A DNA stretch of 64,000 nucleotides from Guptibacillus hwajinpoensis (GCF_005144865.1 NZ_SWFM01000001.1:806001-870000); one strand, 5' to 3'; positions 1-8,975 are shown, counted from the first letter of the stretch. Notes: generated by a model from the letters alone, not told the origin. Made by a program: numbers and translations.

Positions 1-216
1 GGTTCCTCTCATAAAGGAAATATATAGTCGAGCAGGATAGCGAAGTGCTTTCCATTTTGACATTCTTCCGAGCGCAAGAAACAGCCCCATTACTAGACCA
101 ATGATCATTCCTACTAATGAAATTAAAAGCGTTAGGCCAAGTCCTTGAACAACATAAGGAAACGACTTTATCGCAAGACCCGCATCAAATAAGTATTCCC
201 ATTGTATATCAAACAC
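1..216 (-). CDS. Amino-acid ABC transporter permease (5' part only)
   Basis: Seventy-two codons are present and the rest lies beyond the left edge. The visible N-terminus ends in a hydrophobic segment (about residues 23-47) and a basic loop, as in the HisM/GlnP family of polar amino-acid permeases, which form the membrane channel of an importer. I chose the GTG start at 216: it lies 5 nt after the stop of the upstream binding-protein gene, with GAGG nine bases before it inside that gene's end. The pairing with a family-3 solute-binding protein supports the call. Substrate cannot be read from this fragment. Confidence 0.8.
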   Translation of the reverse strand, partial: MFDIQWEYLFDAGLAIKSFPYVVQGLGLTLLISLVGMIIGLVMGLFLALGRMSKWKALRYPARLYISFMRGT

Positions 217-221
217 TTGAT

Positions 222-1082
222 TTATTCCTCAATATCAAGATCTGGTTTAACAGAAACATTAGCTCCATTAAAGAACTTCTCCGATAATTCTTTAAGAGTT
301 CCGTCATCCTTCATTTCTTTCAGCGTTTCGTTCACTTTGCTTTCTAGCTCACCGCTGTCTTTCTTCATTACTATCGCTTGATCATTTGGATAATACTGAA
401 TGTCAGGGTGAATTGTTATATTCAAATCAGAAAATGCAGCAAGTGCCAGGGTTTGAAGGTAATAATCATTCAAGATAATGTCTGTACGACCATTGGATAC
501 ATCTCGTAAATATTGCTCATTTGTCGCATTATCGTAAATCACTTCTTCTGCACCATTCTCACGAGCAACTTCCATATAAATGGTTGTCGATGCACCCGCT
601 GCCTTTTTGCCTTCGAGATCATCTAGTGACTTAATACCAGATAGATCATCTTTTCTGACAATAGCTGTGCCATATGAATATTTAATTGGTTCAGAGAACG
701 TAAACTTCTCTTTTCTTTCATCAGTAATCGTAATATCATTCGCAGCAAGATCAACTTTACCGGAGTTAATACTAGTTAACATTCCATCAAAGCCCATTTC
801 CTCAAATTCGATTTCAAGATCAAGACGTTTTGCCATCTCTTTTACGACTTCTACTTCATAACCAGTTACCTGATCAGAATCCTCTTCGTAATAAGAAGTA
901 GGATATAGCGTTCCAGATGTTGCAACAACAAGCTTACCTTCTTCCTGAATCTGTTCCCAGGCAGTTGGCTCTTTATCAGCTGTTTGATCACCATCATTAC
1001 TACCGTTTGAACAAGCGCTTATAACGAAAACAACGAGTCCCATCAACAAGACAGGAGCTAATCGCTTAATTAAATTAGTCAA
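222..1082 (-). CDS. Amino-acid ABC transporter substrate-binding lipoprotein (family 3)
   Basis: A 286-residue protein with a type II signal peptide: a hydrophobic stretch ends in a VISAC lipobox, so Cys24 should be lipidated and anchored outside the membrane. The mature part has the hallmarks of bacterial extracellular solute-binding family 3: GYEVEVVKEMAKRL near residue 75, GKVDLAANDITITDER near 110 and the FSEP motif near 130. Such proteins capture polar amino acids or cystine for the permease encoded immediately downstream. The closest resemblance I recall is to the TcyA/YxeM group, but the ligand is inferred only. No ATPase gene is visible; it probably follows the permease outside the window. 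Confidence 0.88.
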   Translation of the reverse strand: MTNLIKRLAPVLLMGLVVFVISACSNGSNDGDQTADKEPTAWEQIQEEGKLVVATSGTLYPTSYYEEDSDQVTGYEVEVVKEMAKRLDLEIEFEEMGFDGMLTSINSGKVDLAANDITITDERKEKFTFSEPIKYSYGTAIVRKDDLSGIKSLDDLEGKKAAGASTTIYMEVARENGAEEVIYDNATNEQYLRDVSNGRTDIILNDYYLQTLALAAFSDLNITIHPDIQYYPNDQAIVMKKDSGELESKVNETLKEMKDDGTLKELSEKFFNGANVSVKPDLDIEE

Positions 1083-1197
1083 TTATTTCACTCTCCTTTA
1101 ATCTAGTAAACAGTAAAAACATATCACTATGTTACAGTCTATTGCAACCATTACAGCATATCGAAACAAAGACACACTATTCCCATTTTTCCAAACA

Positions 1198-1300
1198 TTC
1201 GCTAGTCCCGCAGGAGTCGATCACCTTCCGCTCCAATCAGCCAAGTTTAATTCTTTATACAAAATTTCTTTTAAAAGCAACAATCTTTAAGAATAGAGCC
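1198..1300. repeat. Partial copy of the GC-rich dispersed repeat
   Basis: In reverse orientation this stretch carries the same signature blocks as longer copies at 5915-6205 and 52555-52690: a CCCGCAGGAGTCGA core followed by TTCCGCTCCAATCAGC, then an AT-rich arm with AAAAGCAACAATCTTT. Here the GC-rich core is nearly all missing. No gene is supported between 1085 and 1338. Confidence 0.6.
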
Positions 1301-1305
1301 TTTTC

Positions 1306-1338
1306 AAAAAAAAAAAAACACTCCCATTGTAAGGAGTG
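1306..1338 (-). terminator. Rho-independent terminator
   Basis: On the minus strand a CACTCC/GGAGTG stem with an 8-nt loop is followed by thirteen T residues. It begins one base after the stop codon of the 81-residue protein gene. Confidence 0.85.
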
Positions 1339-1584
1339 CTAAAACTGTTCGTCGATTTTCTGATGAAGATAAGCGGTTGCCTGATCAAGGTATTTAATCG
1401 CTTCACCTGGAAATTTATCAATATCTTTTGCTCGCTTCACGTGACCATATAAAACAAGATCTTGCGAATTCATGATGATATCGAGTACTTCCCTTCCAAC
1501 CTCTTCCTTCTTTTCATCCATATGAATTGCTGTTTTGTATTCACGTACAACTTCTGTTAGAATTTGTAGTCTTTGTAAATCCAT
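1339..1584 (-). CDS. Small conserved-looking protein of unknown function
   Basis: I do not recognise this 81-residue protein. It is highly charged, without signal peptide or membrane segment, and predicted to be nearly all alpha-helical. The start is preceded by AAGGGATGAGCGAAG, an acceptable ribosome binding site, and the gene ends directly at a strong terminator, so it looks like a real single-gene unit. Its upstream neighbour on the same strand is an LTA synthase gene about 70 nt away, which might share its transcript. Confidence 0.6.
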   Translation of the reverse strand: MDLQRLQILTEVVREYKTAIHMDEKKEEVGREVLDIIMNSQDLVLYGHVKRAKDIDKFPGEAIKYLDQATAYLHQKIDEQF

Positions 1585-1655
1585 CTTCGCTCATCCCTTT
1601 TTATCAAGAGTTCATTTTCAAGCGTACCATGAAAATTAAAGAATGAACACTAAAG

Positions 1656-3497
1656 CTATTTAACAAACCGAAGCAAGTCACCATATATAACTTTATCTGA
1701 ATAATCAAGTTCGTTTTGAACTTTTCCGAAATATTTACTGCATTTGTTACGATTTGTTTTGGCTCCTGTTTCCTTGTTATAACAAGTATTCTTTGTATAA
1801 ATTAGACCTTTTGTTACAAAGCTTCCATCTCGGAAGATTACAAAGTCTTTCCTTTCCGACGACAATAAGCTATTACCAAAATTCAGGCTTGTATTCTCTT
1901 TCACACCAAGCAACTCAAGAATAGTTGGTTTTAAGTCAACTTGACCACCTACTGTTTCAAACACTTTTCCTTCCTCTCCAGGAATATGGATAATGAGTGG
2001 CACTTTCTGAAGTTGAACGTGTTCGACTGGACCAATTCGTTCTCCAAAGTAATCGCCAAGTGCTTCGTTATACGTTTCGGACAGCCCATAATGATCACCA
2101 TAAAGAACGAAGATTGAATCCTCATAAAATCCCGCAGCCTTCATTTCTTCGAAAAATCGCTTAATGGCTTCATCTTCATAACGAATAGTTGCAAAATAAC
2201 GATTCACTACTTCTTCCTGCGTTTCGGGAATCGAAATCATTCGATCTTCCTCTTCTAATAAATACGGAAAGTGGTTCGTAAGGGTTAAGAACTTTGCTGA
2301 ATAAGGCTCTTTCAAATCTTTAAGATAAGGGATAGTCTGTTCAAAAAACGGAATATCTTTTAGTCCATAATTAATTGAATTCTCATCAGTGACTTCAAAG
2401 TCTCTTTTGGAATAAAACCGATTGTATCCAAGCGTCTTATACATCTCTTCTCGATTCCAGAACTCTCGATCATTACCATGAAAAGAATTCGTTGAATAAC
2501 CAGCTGAGTTCAACGCCTCTGGTAGAGAGAAGAATTCGTTCTCAGGCTTCCTTACGAACACAGATCCACCAGAAAGAGGGTACAAGCTTGTATCAATCAT
2601 AAATTCAGCATCAGATGTCTTACCCTGAGCTGTTTGATGATAAAAGTTAGGAAAGAAATAGCTATCTTCCTTCAACTTGTTAAGGAATGGCGTTGCTTGT
2701 TTGCCTTCCATGCTCTCATCAAGCATAAAAGCCTGTGTCGATTCAAGTGAAATGAGTATTAAATTCTTCCCTTTTGCAACTCCTTCATAAGAAGAAGCTT
2801 TAATTTCCTTGTTATCTACATAATGTTGTATTTCAGAAATATCCGTATCATCAGCAAAAACACTTGTAATAGAAGTAAATGAATTAAATACGATATCATA
2901 TGCATGATAAGTATACGATCCAAGTGATTTAACAAAAAGCTCGCGATCATAGGATTTTTCGAATAGTAACGGATTCATTATGAGAGCTATAACAGTAGTT
3001 CCTAATAAGATTGATACACCAGTAACAGCCGTTCGCTTTTTAAGTTTTGTGGAAAGTGCACTTGAACTAAGCTTCTGTCTTTTAAGAACCCAGAATAAGA
3101 TGACTGAATCAAGTATAAGAATTGGGTCATAGATATTAAATAATTCAACTGTACTCTGACTTAGTCCCCCAACATTTCCAAATTGAAAAAGAACTGGTAC
3201 AGTAATAAAGTCTATGTAAAAGCGATAATAAAGAATATTTCCATAAAGAATAGCAGACAAAATAAAATAAACTGCAAGCATCAGGCCTGGTTTAGATTGC
3301 TTTCTAAATAGCCCTATACCTAGCAGTAATACAATCGATCCTATTGAATTAATTAAAAGAAAAACTTCTTCTCCTGCACCTCTTAGTGTAAATGAAAATT
3401 CAAATCGATAAACAAAGTAAGTTTTCAGCACTAGCAGCGCTACTAATAGTAAATAAAAACGCCAGACTGAGGTTGCTTGTCTTTCTCCCAAATCCAT
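1656..3497 (-). CDS. Lipoteichoic acid synthase family protein (LtaS-type)
   Basis: A 613-residue polytopic enzyme that transfers glycerol phosphate from phosphatidylglycerol to build or prime lipoteichoic acid on the outer face of the membrane. Five hydrophobic segments fill residues 15-190, followed by an extracellular sulfatase-like domain from about 244. Visible catalytic features are Glu252 in LISLEST (metal), the nucleophile Thr294 in QGKTSDAEF, and YGDHYG further on. A VFA-DD sequence near residue 215 matches the site at which signal peptidase releases the LtaS ectodomain. Length is close to LtaS/YfnI (about 640). Which of the Bacillus paralogues (LtaS, YfnI, YqgS, YvgJ) it matches cannot be settled here. 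Confidence 0.92.
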   Translation of the reverse strand: MDLGERQATSVWRFYLLLVALLVLKTYFVYRFEFSFTLRGAGEEVFLLINSIGSIVLLLGIGLFRKQSKPGLMLAVYFILSAILYGNILYYRFYIDFITVPVLFQFGNVGGLSQSTVELFNIYDPILILDSVILFWVLKRQKLSSSALSTKLKKRTAVTGVSILLGTTVIALIMNPLLFEKSYDRELFVKSLGSYTYHAYDIVFNSFTSITSVFADDTDISEIQHYVDNKEIKASSYEGVAKGKNLILISLESTQAFMLDESMEGKQATPFLNKLKEDSYFFPNFYHQTAQGKTSDAEFMIDTSLYPLSGGSVFVRKPENEFFSLPEALNSAGYSTNSFHGNDREFWNREEMYKTLGYNRFYSKRDFEVTDENSINYGLKDIPFFEQTIPYLKDLKEPYSAKFLTLTNHFPYLLEEEDRMISIPETQEEVVNRYFATIRYEDEAIKRFFEEMKAAGFYEDSIFVLYGDHYGLSETYNEALGDYFGERIGPVEHVQLQKVPLIIHIPGEEGKVFETVGGQVDLKPTILELLGVKENTSLNFGNSLLSSERKDFVIFRDGSFVTKGLIYTKNTCYNKETGAKTNRNKCSKYFGKVQNELDYSDKVIYGDLLRFVK

Positions 3498-3637
3498 AAT
3501 TTCTCCACCCCTTATATCTCCCTAACTCTTACTTATGTGGTTCTTTCTCTCTTTACCACTAATCATCGATAACCAAACTGCAACTCGTTGTTTCATCTTA
3601 CTAATTAATACGACTAAATAAGCCTTAAAGTTTCAAA

Positions 3638-3913
3638 TCAATAAGAAAAAACAAGGGCAATAACACCAAACGCAATCAAAAAGAGTCCCACTGTTACACA
3701 AGTTACTGTTACAATCCACCACGGAATTGAATCAAGCGCTTTTGTTTCGATAAAGAAAAAAATACTCTCTCTCTTATTTGAAGCTTCAGATGCTCTGGAA
3801 TGGTCAGCTGTTTCTGACTTCATTGCCTCTAAACGATGAAATAAAAATCGAGGACTTCCTACAATTACTACCCCCGCCACCCAAAAAATTAACGCTATCG
3901 TCCAACCCATCAT
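3638..3913 (-). CDS. Small membrane protein, unknown function
   Basis: A 91-residue protein with two hydrophobic segments (about residues 3-20 and 65-90) separated by a polar, Ser/Glu/Lys-rich loop. I do not recognise the family. I start it at the ATG at 3913 because the upstream TTG overlaps the AAAGGCGG ribosome binding site. It sits alone between the fdhD terminator and the LTA synthase promoter region. Confidence 0.6.
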   Translation of the reverse strand: MMGWTIALIFWVAGVVIVGSPRFLFHRLEAMKSETADHSRASEASNKRESIFFFIETKALDSIPWWIVTVTCVTVGLFLIAFGVIALVFSY

Positions 3914-3964
3914 AAACCCGCCTTTCAATTAAAGCATGTTTGTACTGTAGTATGAACGACTTAC

Positions 3965-3996
3965 CCAAAAAAAACACCTCCAAGCTGAAGGTGTTT
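3965..3996 (-). terminator. Rho-independent terminator of moaA-fdhD
   Basis: AAACACCT/AGGTGTTT pair around a 9-nt loop. On the minus strand the stem is followed by eight T residues. It lies at the end of fdhD. Confidence 0.85.
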
Positions 3997-4796
3997 CAAA
4001 TAATAATTCTCTCAGGCTTTGTATAAATGTTAAATCCGCCTTTTCGTATAAAGCCTACTGTTGTAATCTCAAGATCTTCAGCTAATTGAAGGGCAAGATC
4101 AGTAGGGGCAGATTTGGATAGAAGTATGCCAATTCCCATTTTGGAAAGCTTTATGACAACTTCTGAAGATATTCTCCCGCTGAAAGCCACACTAAGCTCA
4201 GAGGGATGAATATGGTGGCGAAGCGCAAAACCGTACAATTTATCAAGCGCATTGTGTCGACCAATATCAGTGCGAGAAGCGATCATTTCATCACCTTTAA
4301 AAATAGCCGCATTATGAACGCCACCAGTTGATTTAAAAGTTGTTGATTGTTCTTGAAGTTTCTTCATATTAGCGAGACATTCCTTGGCAGTCAAAGTAGG
4401 TGCACGCATAATCGTCCTAGCAGTTCGAGAGTCGCTCTCCAAGTAAAAGTGTCTGCTTTTACCACAACATGAGCTAATGACGCGCTTTGTATATGTCTCA
4501 GATGTAAGAGACATAGTGACGGAAGCCTTTACATTTACGACGCCTTGACTCTCATTGAACAGCATCTCTTCCACATCGCGATAAGATCGAATCACTCCCT
4601 CTGAAGCGAGGAAGCCAATCACCATATCTTCTAGATGGTCGGGCGTGCAAACGACTGTCGCAAATTCAACCTGATTAATCCGAATCGTGAGCGGTTTTTC
4701 TAATGCAATGGTATCTTCTTTATCGATAAATTGTCCGTTCTCATAACGAATAACGTTGCGTTCTGTTGTGTGTCTGTTCATTTCCTTCTTCATCAT
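3996..4796 (-). CDS. fdhD: Formate dehydrogenase accessory sulfurtransferase FdhD
   Basis: FdhD carries sulfur from a cysteine desulfurase to the molybdenum cofactor of formate dehydrogenase, a step needed for activity. The 266-residue length is typical. The SSCCGKS cysteine motif near residues 118-124 holds the sulfur-carrying cysteines, and the C-terminal half contains the GRHNALDK and SGRISSEVV blocks of the family. Its ATG overlaps the moaA stop codon (TAATG), so translation is probably coupled. No formate dehydrogenase structural gene is in the window, so the target enzyme must lie elsewhere. Confidence 0.93.
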   Translation of the reverse strand: MMKKEMNRHTTERNVIRYENGQFIDKEDTIALEKPLTIRINQVEFATVVCTPDHLEDMVIGFLASEGVIRSYRDVEEMLFNESQGVVNVKASVTMSLTSETYTKRVISSCCGKSRHFYLESDSRTARTIMRAPTLTAKECLANMKKLQEQSTTFKSTGGVHNAAIFKGDEMIASRTDIGRHNALDKLYGFALRHHIHPSELSVAFSGRISSEVVIKLSKMGIGILLSKSAPTDLALQLAEDLEITTVGFIRKGGFNIYTKPERIII

Positions 4797-5815
4797 TATC
4801 CACCAATGAATGACATTTCAATTTTCTCACGATTCGCTACGCCTTCTTCAGTACGTTCATCTGAATATCGATCGTGGCGCCCATTCCATAAATCCGTAAG
4901 CATCGTTCGCATCTCCTCATCTGACGCCCCATTACGCATTGGATTACGAAGACTTGTCCCTCTTGAAGCAAACAGACAAGTGTATAACGCTCCATCAGCC
5001 GATAGCCTTGCTCTCGTACAGCTTGAACAAAACGAATCACTTACGGAAGAAATAACGCCAATCTCACCAGCACCATCACTGAATTGATAACGACTAGCTA
5101 CTTCTCCAAAATATGCCGCTTCAATTGGCTCAAGTGGATATACTTGTGAAATGGACTCAATAATATCCTTTTTACTCATTACATGATCGAACTTCCAACC
5201 GTTAGAATTCCCAACATCCATGTATTCAATAAATCTAACAATATGGCCACTGTGGCGAAAATACTCTGCCATTGGAACAACTTCATGATCATTAATTCCT
5301 TTTTGAACGACCATATTAATTTTTACTTTGAGGCCTGCATCAGACGCTGCTTGAATGCCTTCTAATACAGGTTTGATCTTCGTACCTCTACCGTTCATTT
5401 TTCCAAACGTATCATCATGTATAGCATCAAGACTTACGTTAACACGTGTTAATCCTGCTTGCTTTAATTGCACGGCATGTTTTTTTAATAATGAAGCATT
5501 TGTCGTAAGCGCTATATCTTCAAGCCCATCTATATCAGACAACATGTCTACTAGGACAGATAGATCTTTTCTAAGAAGTGGTTCGCCACCAGTTAGACGA
5601 ATCTTCTCAACACCCATCTGAACGAACATGCGTGCAAGTCTAGTTATTTCTTCAAATTGAAGGAGACTTGTTTTTGGAAGAAATTCATAATCGGGGCCGA
5701 ATGTCTCCTCGGGCATACAGTAACGGCAGCGAAAGTTACATCGATCTGTTACAGATATGCGTAGGTCCCTTAGAGGGCGGTTAAGTTGATCGTATACGAG
5801 TGATTCTGTAGACAT
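4796..5815 (-). CDS. moaA: GTP 3',8-cyclase MoaA
   Basis: MoaA is the radical-SAM enzyme that converts GTP to 3',8-cyclo-GTP, the first step of molybdenum cofactor synthesis. It shows the N-terminal CNFRCRYC cluster motif (CX3CX2C), the LTGGEP SAM motif, the C-terminal [13 protein letters not shown] plus a third cysteine (CLFA) for the second 4Fe-4S cluster, and the conserved Gly-Gly end. I start it at 5815: the preceding TTG at 5833 would place AAAGGAG inside the gene, whereas that site is well spaced for ATG TCT. It forms a two-gene unit with fdhD. Other moa and moe genes are absent here. Confidence 0.95.
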   Translation of the reverse strand: MSTESLVYDQLNRPLRDLRISVTDRCNFRCRYCMPEETFGPDYEFLPKTSLLQFEEITRLARMFVQMGVEKIRLTGGEPLLRKDLSVLVDMLSDIDGLEDIALTTNASLLKKHAVQLKQAGLTRVNVSLDAIHDDTFGKMNGRGTKIKPVLEGIQAASDAGLKVKINMVVQKGINDHEVVPMAEYFRHSGHIVRFIEYMDVGNSNGWKFDHVMSKKDIIESISQVYPLEPIEAAYFGEVASRYQFSDGAGEIGVISSVSDSFCSSCTRARLSADGALYTCLFASRGTSLRNPMRNGASDEEMRTMLTDLWNGRHDRYSDERTEEGVANREKIEMSFIGG

Positions 5816-5914
5816 CAGCCATGCTCCTTTCAAATCAATGATTAAGGCTAATGTTAACGTTTATGAACACTTTTTTCCAGTATAAAAGCGCAAAGTAGTC
5901 ATTGTTAGTTTATG

Positions 5915-6205
5915 ATGGGTTAATTTCCGCTCCAATTGCTAAGTTTGGTAGTTCATTAAAAAAAGAATTATTTCAAAAGCAATTAATCTTTTAGAAAGGC
6001 TCTCTTCTAAAAGATTGTTGCTTTTCAATGATTTTTCTATAGAGAACCCCATATTATAGCTGATTGGAGCGGAAGGATGCTCGACTCCTGCGGGATTAGC
6101 GGGACAGGTGTGACCCCACAGGCGCGATGTTCTTGCGCGCCGAGGAGGCTCAAGCGTCCCGCCCCGCGAAAAGTGAGCATCCTGGAGCGCAAATCAACCA
6201 CTACC
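5915..6205. repeat. Dispersed repeat, full two-arm copy
   Basis: This fills most of the 440-bp gap between moaA and the lipoprotein gene. The left arm has TTTCCGCTCCAATTGC and a long AT-rich hairpin (AAAAGCAATTAATC... paired with ...GATTGTTGCTTTT). The right arm has ATTGGAGCGGAAGG, the CTCCTGCGGGATTAGCGGG core, GAGGAGGCTCA and a final CATCCTGGAGCG. The core is far richer in GC than the surroundings. Related copies lie at 1198-1300, 45498-45585 (arm only) and 52555-52690, and the same core sits in 38735-39026. No coding sequence is supported. Confidence 0.8.
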
Positions 6206-6255
6206 TTTATAGCAACAATCTTTACGAAACGAGCAGTACTCTTCCACTCATTTCA

Positions 6256-7074
6256 TTATAAGATACCTGGCATCTCTTTTGCTTGTTGAAGTACTTCTTC
6301 TGGTACTGTTATTTCTTCTATTTCATTGTAGTTCTCAAAACGCGAATCCATTTCCATTAGCATAGAAATCGTTTCATCTTCCATTGTCATTTCACTATCC
6401 ATTTTCATCTGGAATTCCTTTGTTAGGAAATCATCTTTTCCAATTGTGAGAGTATACTCTACTTTATTTACTTTCATTTGCTCAGTAGCTCCCTTAAGCA
6501 TCTCACTTTGTGCACCCATTTCCTCAACTGTTTTGTCTAACAGTTCCTGGAACTTATCTCCAGATGCCTTCATTGTCATGACATATGTATCTTCATTTTC
6601 TGTTAGCTTAAATTCGTCAACATACTCTTTAAGCATGTTCATTTGTTCAGAAGGATCTGCTTGAGTTTGCTGCATGGTGAGCAGTGTATCCGTCATTTCA
6701 TCAGGAAATATCATCCATTCTTCTCCCTGCTTCATGAAAAAACCTGCTTTTGTAAAATACGATTCCATTTGCATAACTTCACCATTTGCTTTCATATCAA
6801 TCATCTGGTGAAATGCCATTGGATCCATCACCATATCAGATTCTATCTGACTTGTAACCTCCATCTCTTCTTCACCAGAACCAATGGTTTGGTTCATGTT
6901 TGCCATCATTTTAAAGCTAGTGACATCTTCCTGAGCAGCAATTGATTTTTCGAACACCTCTTGTGCATTAATTCCCTTACCTACACTAACTTCTCCTCCG
7001 GAATCGGTTGTTCCACTACAAGCTGCTAGAACAACGAATAGCGTTACGATCAATGAATACACCTTTAATTTCAT
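6256..7074 (-). CDS. Lipoprotein of the DUF6612 / LolA-LppX-like type
   Basis: A 272-residue secreted lipoprotein: the signal peptide ends in LAAC, giving a lipidated Cys19. The rest is rich in Met, Glu and Thr with alternating beta-strand pattern (for example TSFKMMANMNQTIGSG near residue 53), like the DUF6612 proteins of bacilli that resemble LolA/LppX lipid-binding folds. Function is not known. The gene has a GAGGAG ribosome binding site and stands alone. Confidence 0.7.
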   Translation of the reverse strand: MKLKVYSLIVTLFVVLAACSGTTDSGGEVSVGKGINAQEVFEKSIAAQEDVTSFKMMANMNQTIGSGEEEMEVTSQIESDMVMDPMAFHQMIDMKANGEVMQMESYFTKAGFFMKQGEEWMIFPDEMTDTLLTMQQTQADPSEQMNMLKEYVDEFKLTENEDTYVMTMKASGDKFQELLDKTVEEMGAQSEMLKGATEQMKVNKVEYTLTIGKDDFLTKEFQMKMDSEMTMEDETISMLMEMDSRFENYNEIEEITVPEEVLQQAKEMPGIL

Positions 7075-7129
7075 CTCATCACTCCTCTGTATATAATACG
7101 AAAGAGTTTGGTTAAGGTTTCATCTAACA

Positions 7130-7156
7130 CAAAAAAACTGGCTTTTTCAGCCAGTT
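7130..7156 (-). terminator. Rho-independent terminator of ykuK
   Basis: AACTGGCT/AGCCAGTT stem; on the minus strand it is followed by a run of T residues. It abuts the TGA stop of the ykuK-like gene. Confidence 0.85.
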
Positions 7157-7638
7157 CAGCTTATTGATTTTGTATAGCGATCCGCAACGCTGCTTGCCCC
7201 ATATGAATCTGGTTTAATTCTTGCAATATAACCAACCGACGTTACCCACCCCACAACTTCCTGTATCACTTTACGAGTTTCACCCTGCTTGCCTACATCA
7301 AGATGAATCTCAATCGGCCATTTCTCAAGTAAAGCTGAAAATCCCTCTTCCTTTAGCAGCTCCATAAGTTCAAGACTCATTTCAGTCTCTTTGTAGATAC
7401 GATGCCTGAGCTCATGTATCGGTTTATGCTTCACTTTACGATAGAATATCCTTGCTCCCTTACCAACACGGTGAATGATGAGCGCTGTTACGAACTGGGT
7501 CGTTTTTCGGCTAGTTTGAGAATCTGTCCCAATCACAATCCTATATGTGCCTTTCGGATCTTCTTCTGTATACCTTTCAATAAGCTGAGTGACTTGATCT
7601 ATTGTTACTTTTCCAGCTGTAGGACTAATAAAATCCAT
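7156..7638 (-). CDS. ykuK: YkuK family ribonuclease H-like protein
   Basis: The 160-residue protein matches the DUF458/YkuK family: RIVIGTDSQT near residue 33 supplies the first acidic residue of an RNase H-like fold, IEIHLDVG near 110 the second, and a C-terminal IKPDSYGASSVADRYTK the third. B. subtilis YkuK has no established substrate; a nuclease role is inferred from the fold only. The gene is a single unit with its own terminator. Confidence 0.8.
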   Translation of the reverse strand: MDFISPTAGKVTIDQVTQLIERYTEEDPKGTYRIVIGTDSQTSRKTTQFVTALIIHRVGKGARIFYRKVKHKPIHELRHRIYKETEMSLELMELLKEEGFSALLEKWPIEIHLDVGKQGETRKVIQEVVGWVTSVGYIARIKPDSYGASSVADRYTKSIS

Positions 7639-7721
7639 ACGGTTCCCTTCCTTCGTCAGGATAGTAGTTAGTACTATATTTATTCAAAAGATGAAAAATA
7701 TGTACGTCAGAACCGAAAACT

Positions 7722-7928
7722 CTACTTATTGTAAAGACTTTTGTCTTCTATTTCTCCGTTTAACTGGTGAACAATTAATTCAGATGGACGTTTTCCATCA
7801 CAAATTTTTCTTCCGTATTGATAGGCTTCTTCCTTTATTTCAAAGGTTTTCGTTGCTTGTTCAGCCCCTTCTTTCTTGAGCTCCCATTTACCATTTTTTC
7901 CGCTTTGTACATGATAAACTGTTTTCAT
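7722..7928 (-). CDS. DUF2188 domain protein
   Basis: Sixty-eight residues with the DUF2188 pattern: VYHVQSGKNGKWELKKEGAEQATKTF, then a helix with two basic residues and a C-terminal ELIVHQLNGEI strand. Members are small soluble proteins of unknown function common in bacilli. Preceded by GAGGAGGGAATTAGT. It follows the unknown 82-residue gene, with a long hairpin between them. Confidence 0.8.
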   Translation of the reverse strand: MKTVYHVQSGKNGKWELKKEGAEQATKTFEIKEEAYQYGRKICDGKRPSELIVHQLNGEIEDKSLYNK

Positions 7929-7960
7929 ACTAATTCCCTCCTCATACTAATAATTCCTTT

Positions 7961-7992
7961 AAGCTTAGTCACTGAAACCAGTAACTAAGCTT
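7961..7992. other. 13-bp inverted repeat between two small genes
   Basis: AAGCTTAGT-C-ACTG / CAGT-A-ACTAAGCTT surrounds a 4-nt loop and overlaps the stop codon of the 82-residue protein gene. There is no T-run on the minus strand, so it may stabilise or process the transcript rather than end it. Confidence 0.5.
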
Positions 7993-8233
7993 TGGAAAAC
8001 ATTAGAATATCAGCAGGCTGTTTCTGAATAAATGTATGAATCGTTTTATATCCTTCTTTTTCTTTCGAGTAGAAGGTTCGGCTTGAGATGGGTCTTCTTG
8101 CAGACCATTGAATGGATAGCGGATTTTGCCAGGAATCATGCGTGATCAATTCCTGTTTGTAATAATAATGATTGCCACTTGGGTAGCGCTCACAGATATA
8201 TCGAACAGTATGTTTCGTGTGCACTTGACTCAC
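7985..8233 (-). CDS. Unknown 82-residue protein
   Basis: I do not recognise this basic, aromatic-rich protein (many Tyr, His and Trp). It has no signal peptide or membrane segment. The start is preceded by AAAAGGAGTGAGTCAAGTG-type sequence with a good GGAG. It lies just after the bidirectional terminator of the DUF4397 gene. Confidence 0.55.
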   Translation of the reverse strand: MSQVHTKHTVRYICERYPSGNHYYYKQELITHDSWQNPLSIQWSARRPISSRTFYSKEKEGYKTIHTFIQKQPADILMFSKA

Positions 8234-8270
8234 TCCTTTTAGAAATGCTTACAGTATTAACAAGCGAAGA

Positions 8271-8308
8271 CAAAAACATCCGCAGCGATTTACGCTGCGG
8301 AGCTTTTT
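8271..8308 (-). terminator. Terminator of the DUF4397 gene (possibly bidirectional)
   Basis: A perfect CCGCAGCG/CGCTGCGG stem with a 5-nt loop, followed on the minus strand by ATGTTTTTG and on the plus strand by AGCTTTTT. Confidence 0.88.
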
Positions 8309-8975
8309 ACTTGCCGTCTTTTAATAGAATAACGTTAAGTGCAGGGTCACCATCAAGGAAACCGATTGCGATAGCCGTGTAATTTACACCAGCTTCAACA
8401 GGGACATTAGGAAGATCGAGAACAGATGTATCACTTCCTGTTGCGCGAACTTCAAGGTTGTATGAATCTGGACTTACAGTTTGATAATCTGAATTCTGTC
8501 CGAAAGCAAGGTTTTTAATTAACACATCGCCATCCTTAACCGCAATATCAACAGGAGGCGCATCAGGAGAAGCGTGTATTGCTCTAACTCCAGCTTTATC
8601 ACCTGATCCTTTTTGATCTTCAAGGGCAAGTACCGATAGATTATCTAGTTTCCCAATAGCTGCAACTGAATAGTCTTTTCCTGCAGCAACAGTTAATTTT
8701 TGCTCAAGTACTGGCTTTCCTTTACCATTTGCAGATGAAGCGAAGATTTGAACCGTTTTCTCTCCTGGTGCTAATGCTGCATAATTGGTTACATCTTTGT
8801 AAGATGCTCCTTTAAAGGCTGGCTTCCCATCAACATAAACATCCACAGATGGGGCATCAGGTGAGGCATGAATCACTCGAACGTTAGCAACATTGTTGTT
8901 CTCAGCTGCCAGACTTTGAGGTGATGCAGTTACGAAAAGCACTGCTATCATTAGGGCAGAAAGAATCCATTTCAT
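8307..8975 (-). CDS. Secreted protein with two DUF4397 domains
   Basis: A 222-residue exported protein. A signal peptide with an SLAAEN-like cleavage region covers residues 1-24. Two tandem copies of DUF4397 follow, each beginning with VRVIHASPDAP or VRAIHASPDAP (residues about 31 and 131) and ending in a hydrophobic beta-strand. The domain is found in bacterial surface proteins with no firm function. The internal duplication is clear because the opening 10 residues are almost identical. Confidence 0.85.
   Translation of the reverse strand: MKWILSALMIAVLFVTASPQSLAAENNNVANVRVIHASPDAPSVDVYVDGKPAFKGASYKDVTNYAALAPGEKTVQIFASSANGKGKPVLEQKLTVAAGKDYSVAAIGKLDNLSVLALEDQKGSGDKAGVRAIHASPDAPPVDIAVKDGDVLIKNLAFGQNSDYQTVSPDSYNLEVRATGSDTSVLDLPNVPVEAGVNYTAIAIGFLDGDPALNVILLKDGK

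Noticed and set aside
6077..6289. Open frames across the dispersed repeats, also at 52560-52862
   Set aside because: They run across the non-coding GC-rich core, without start signals, and differ between the copies.
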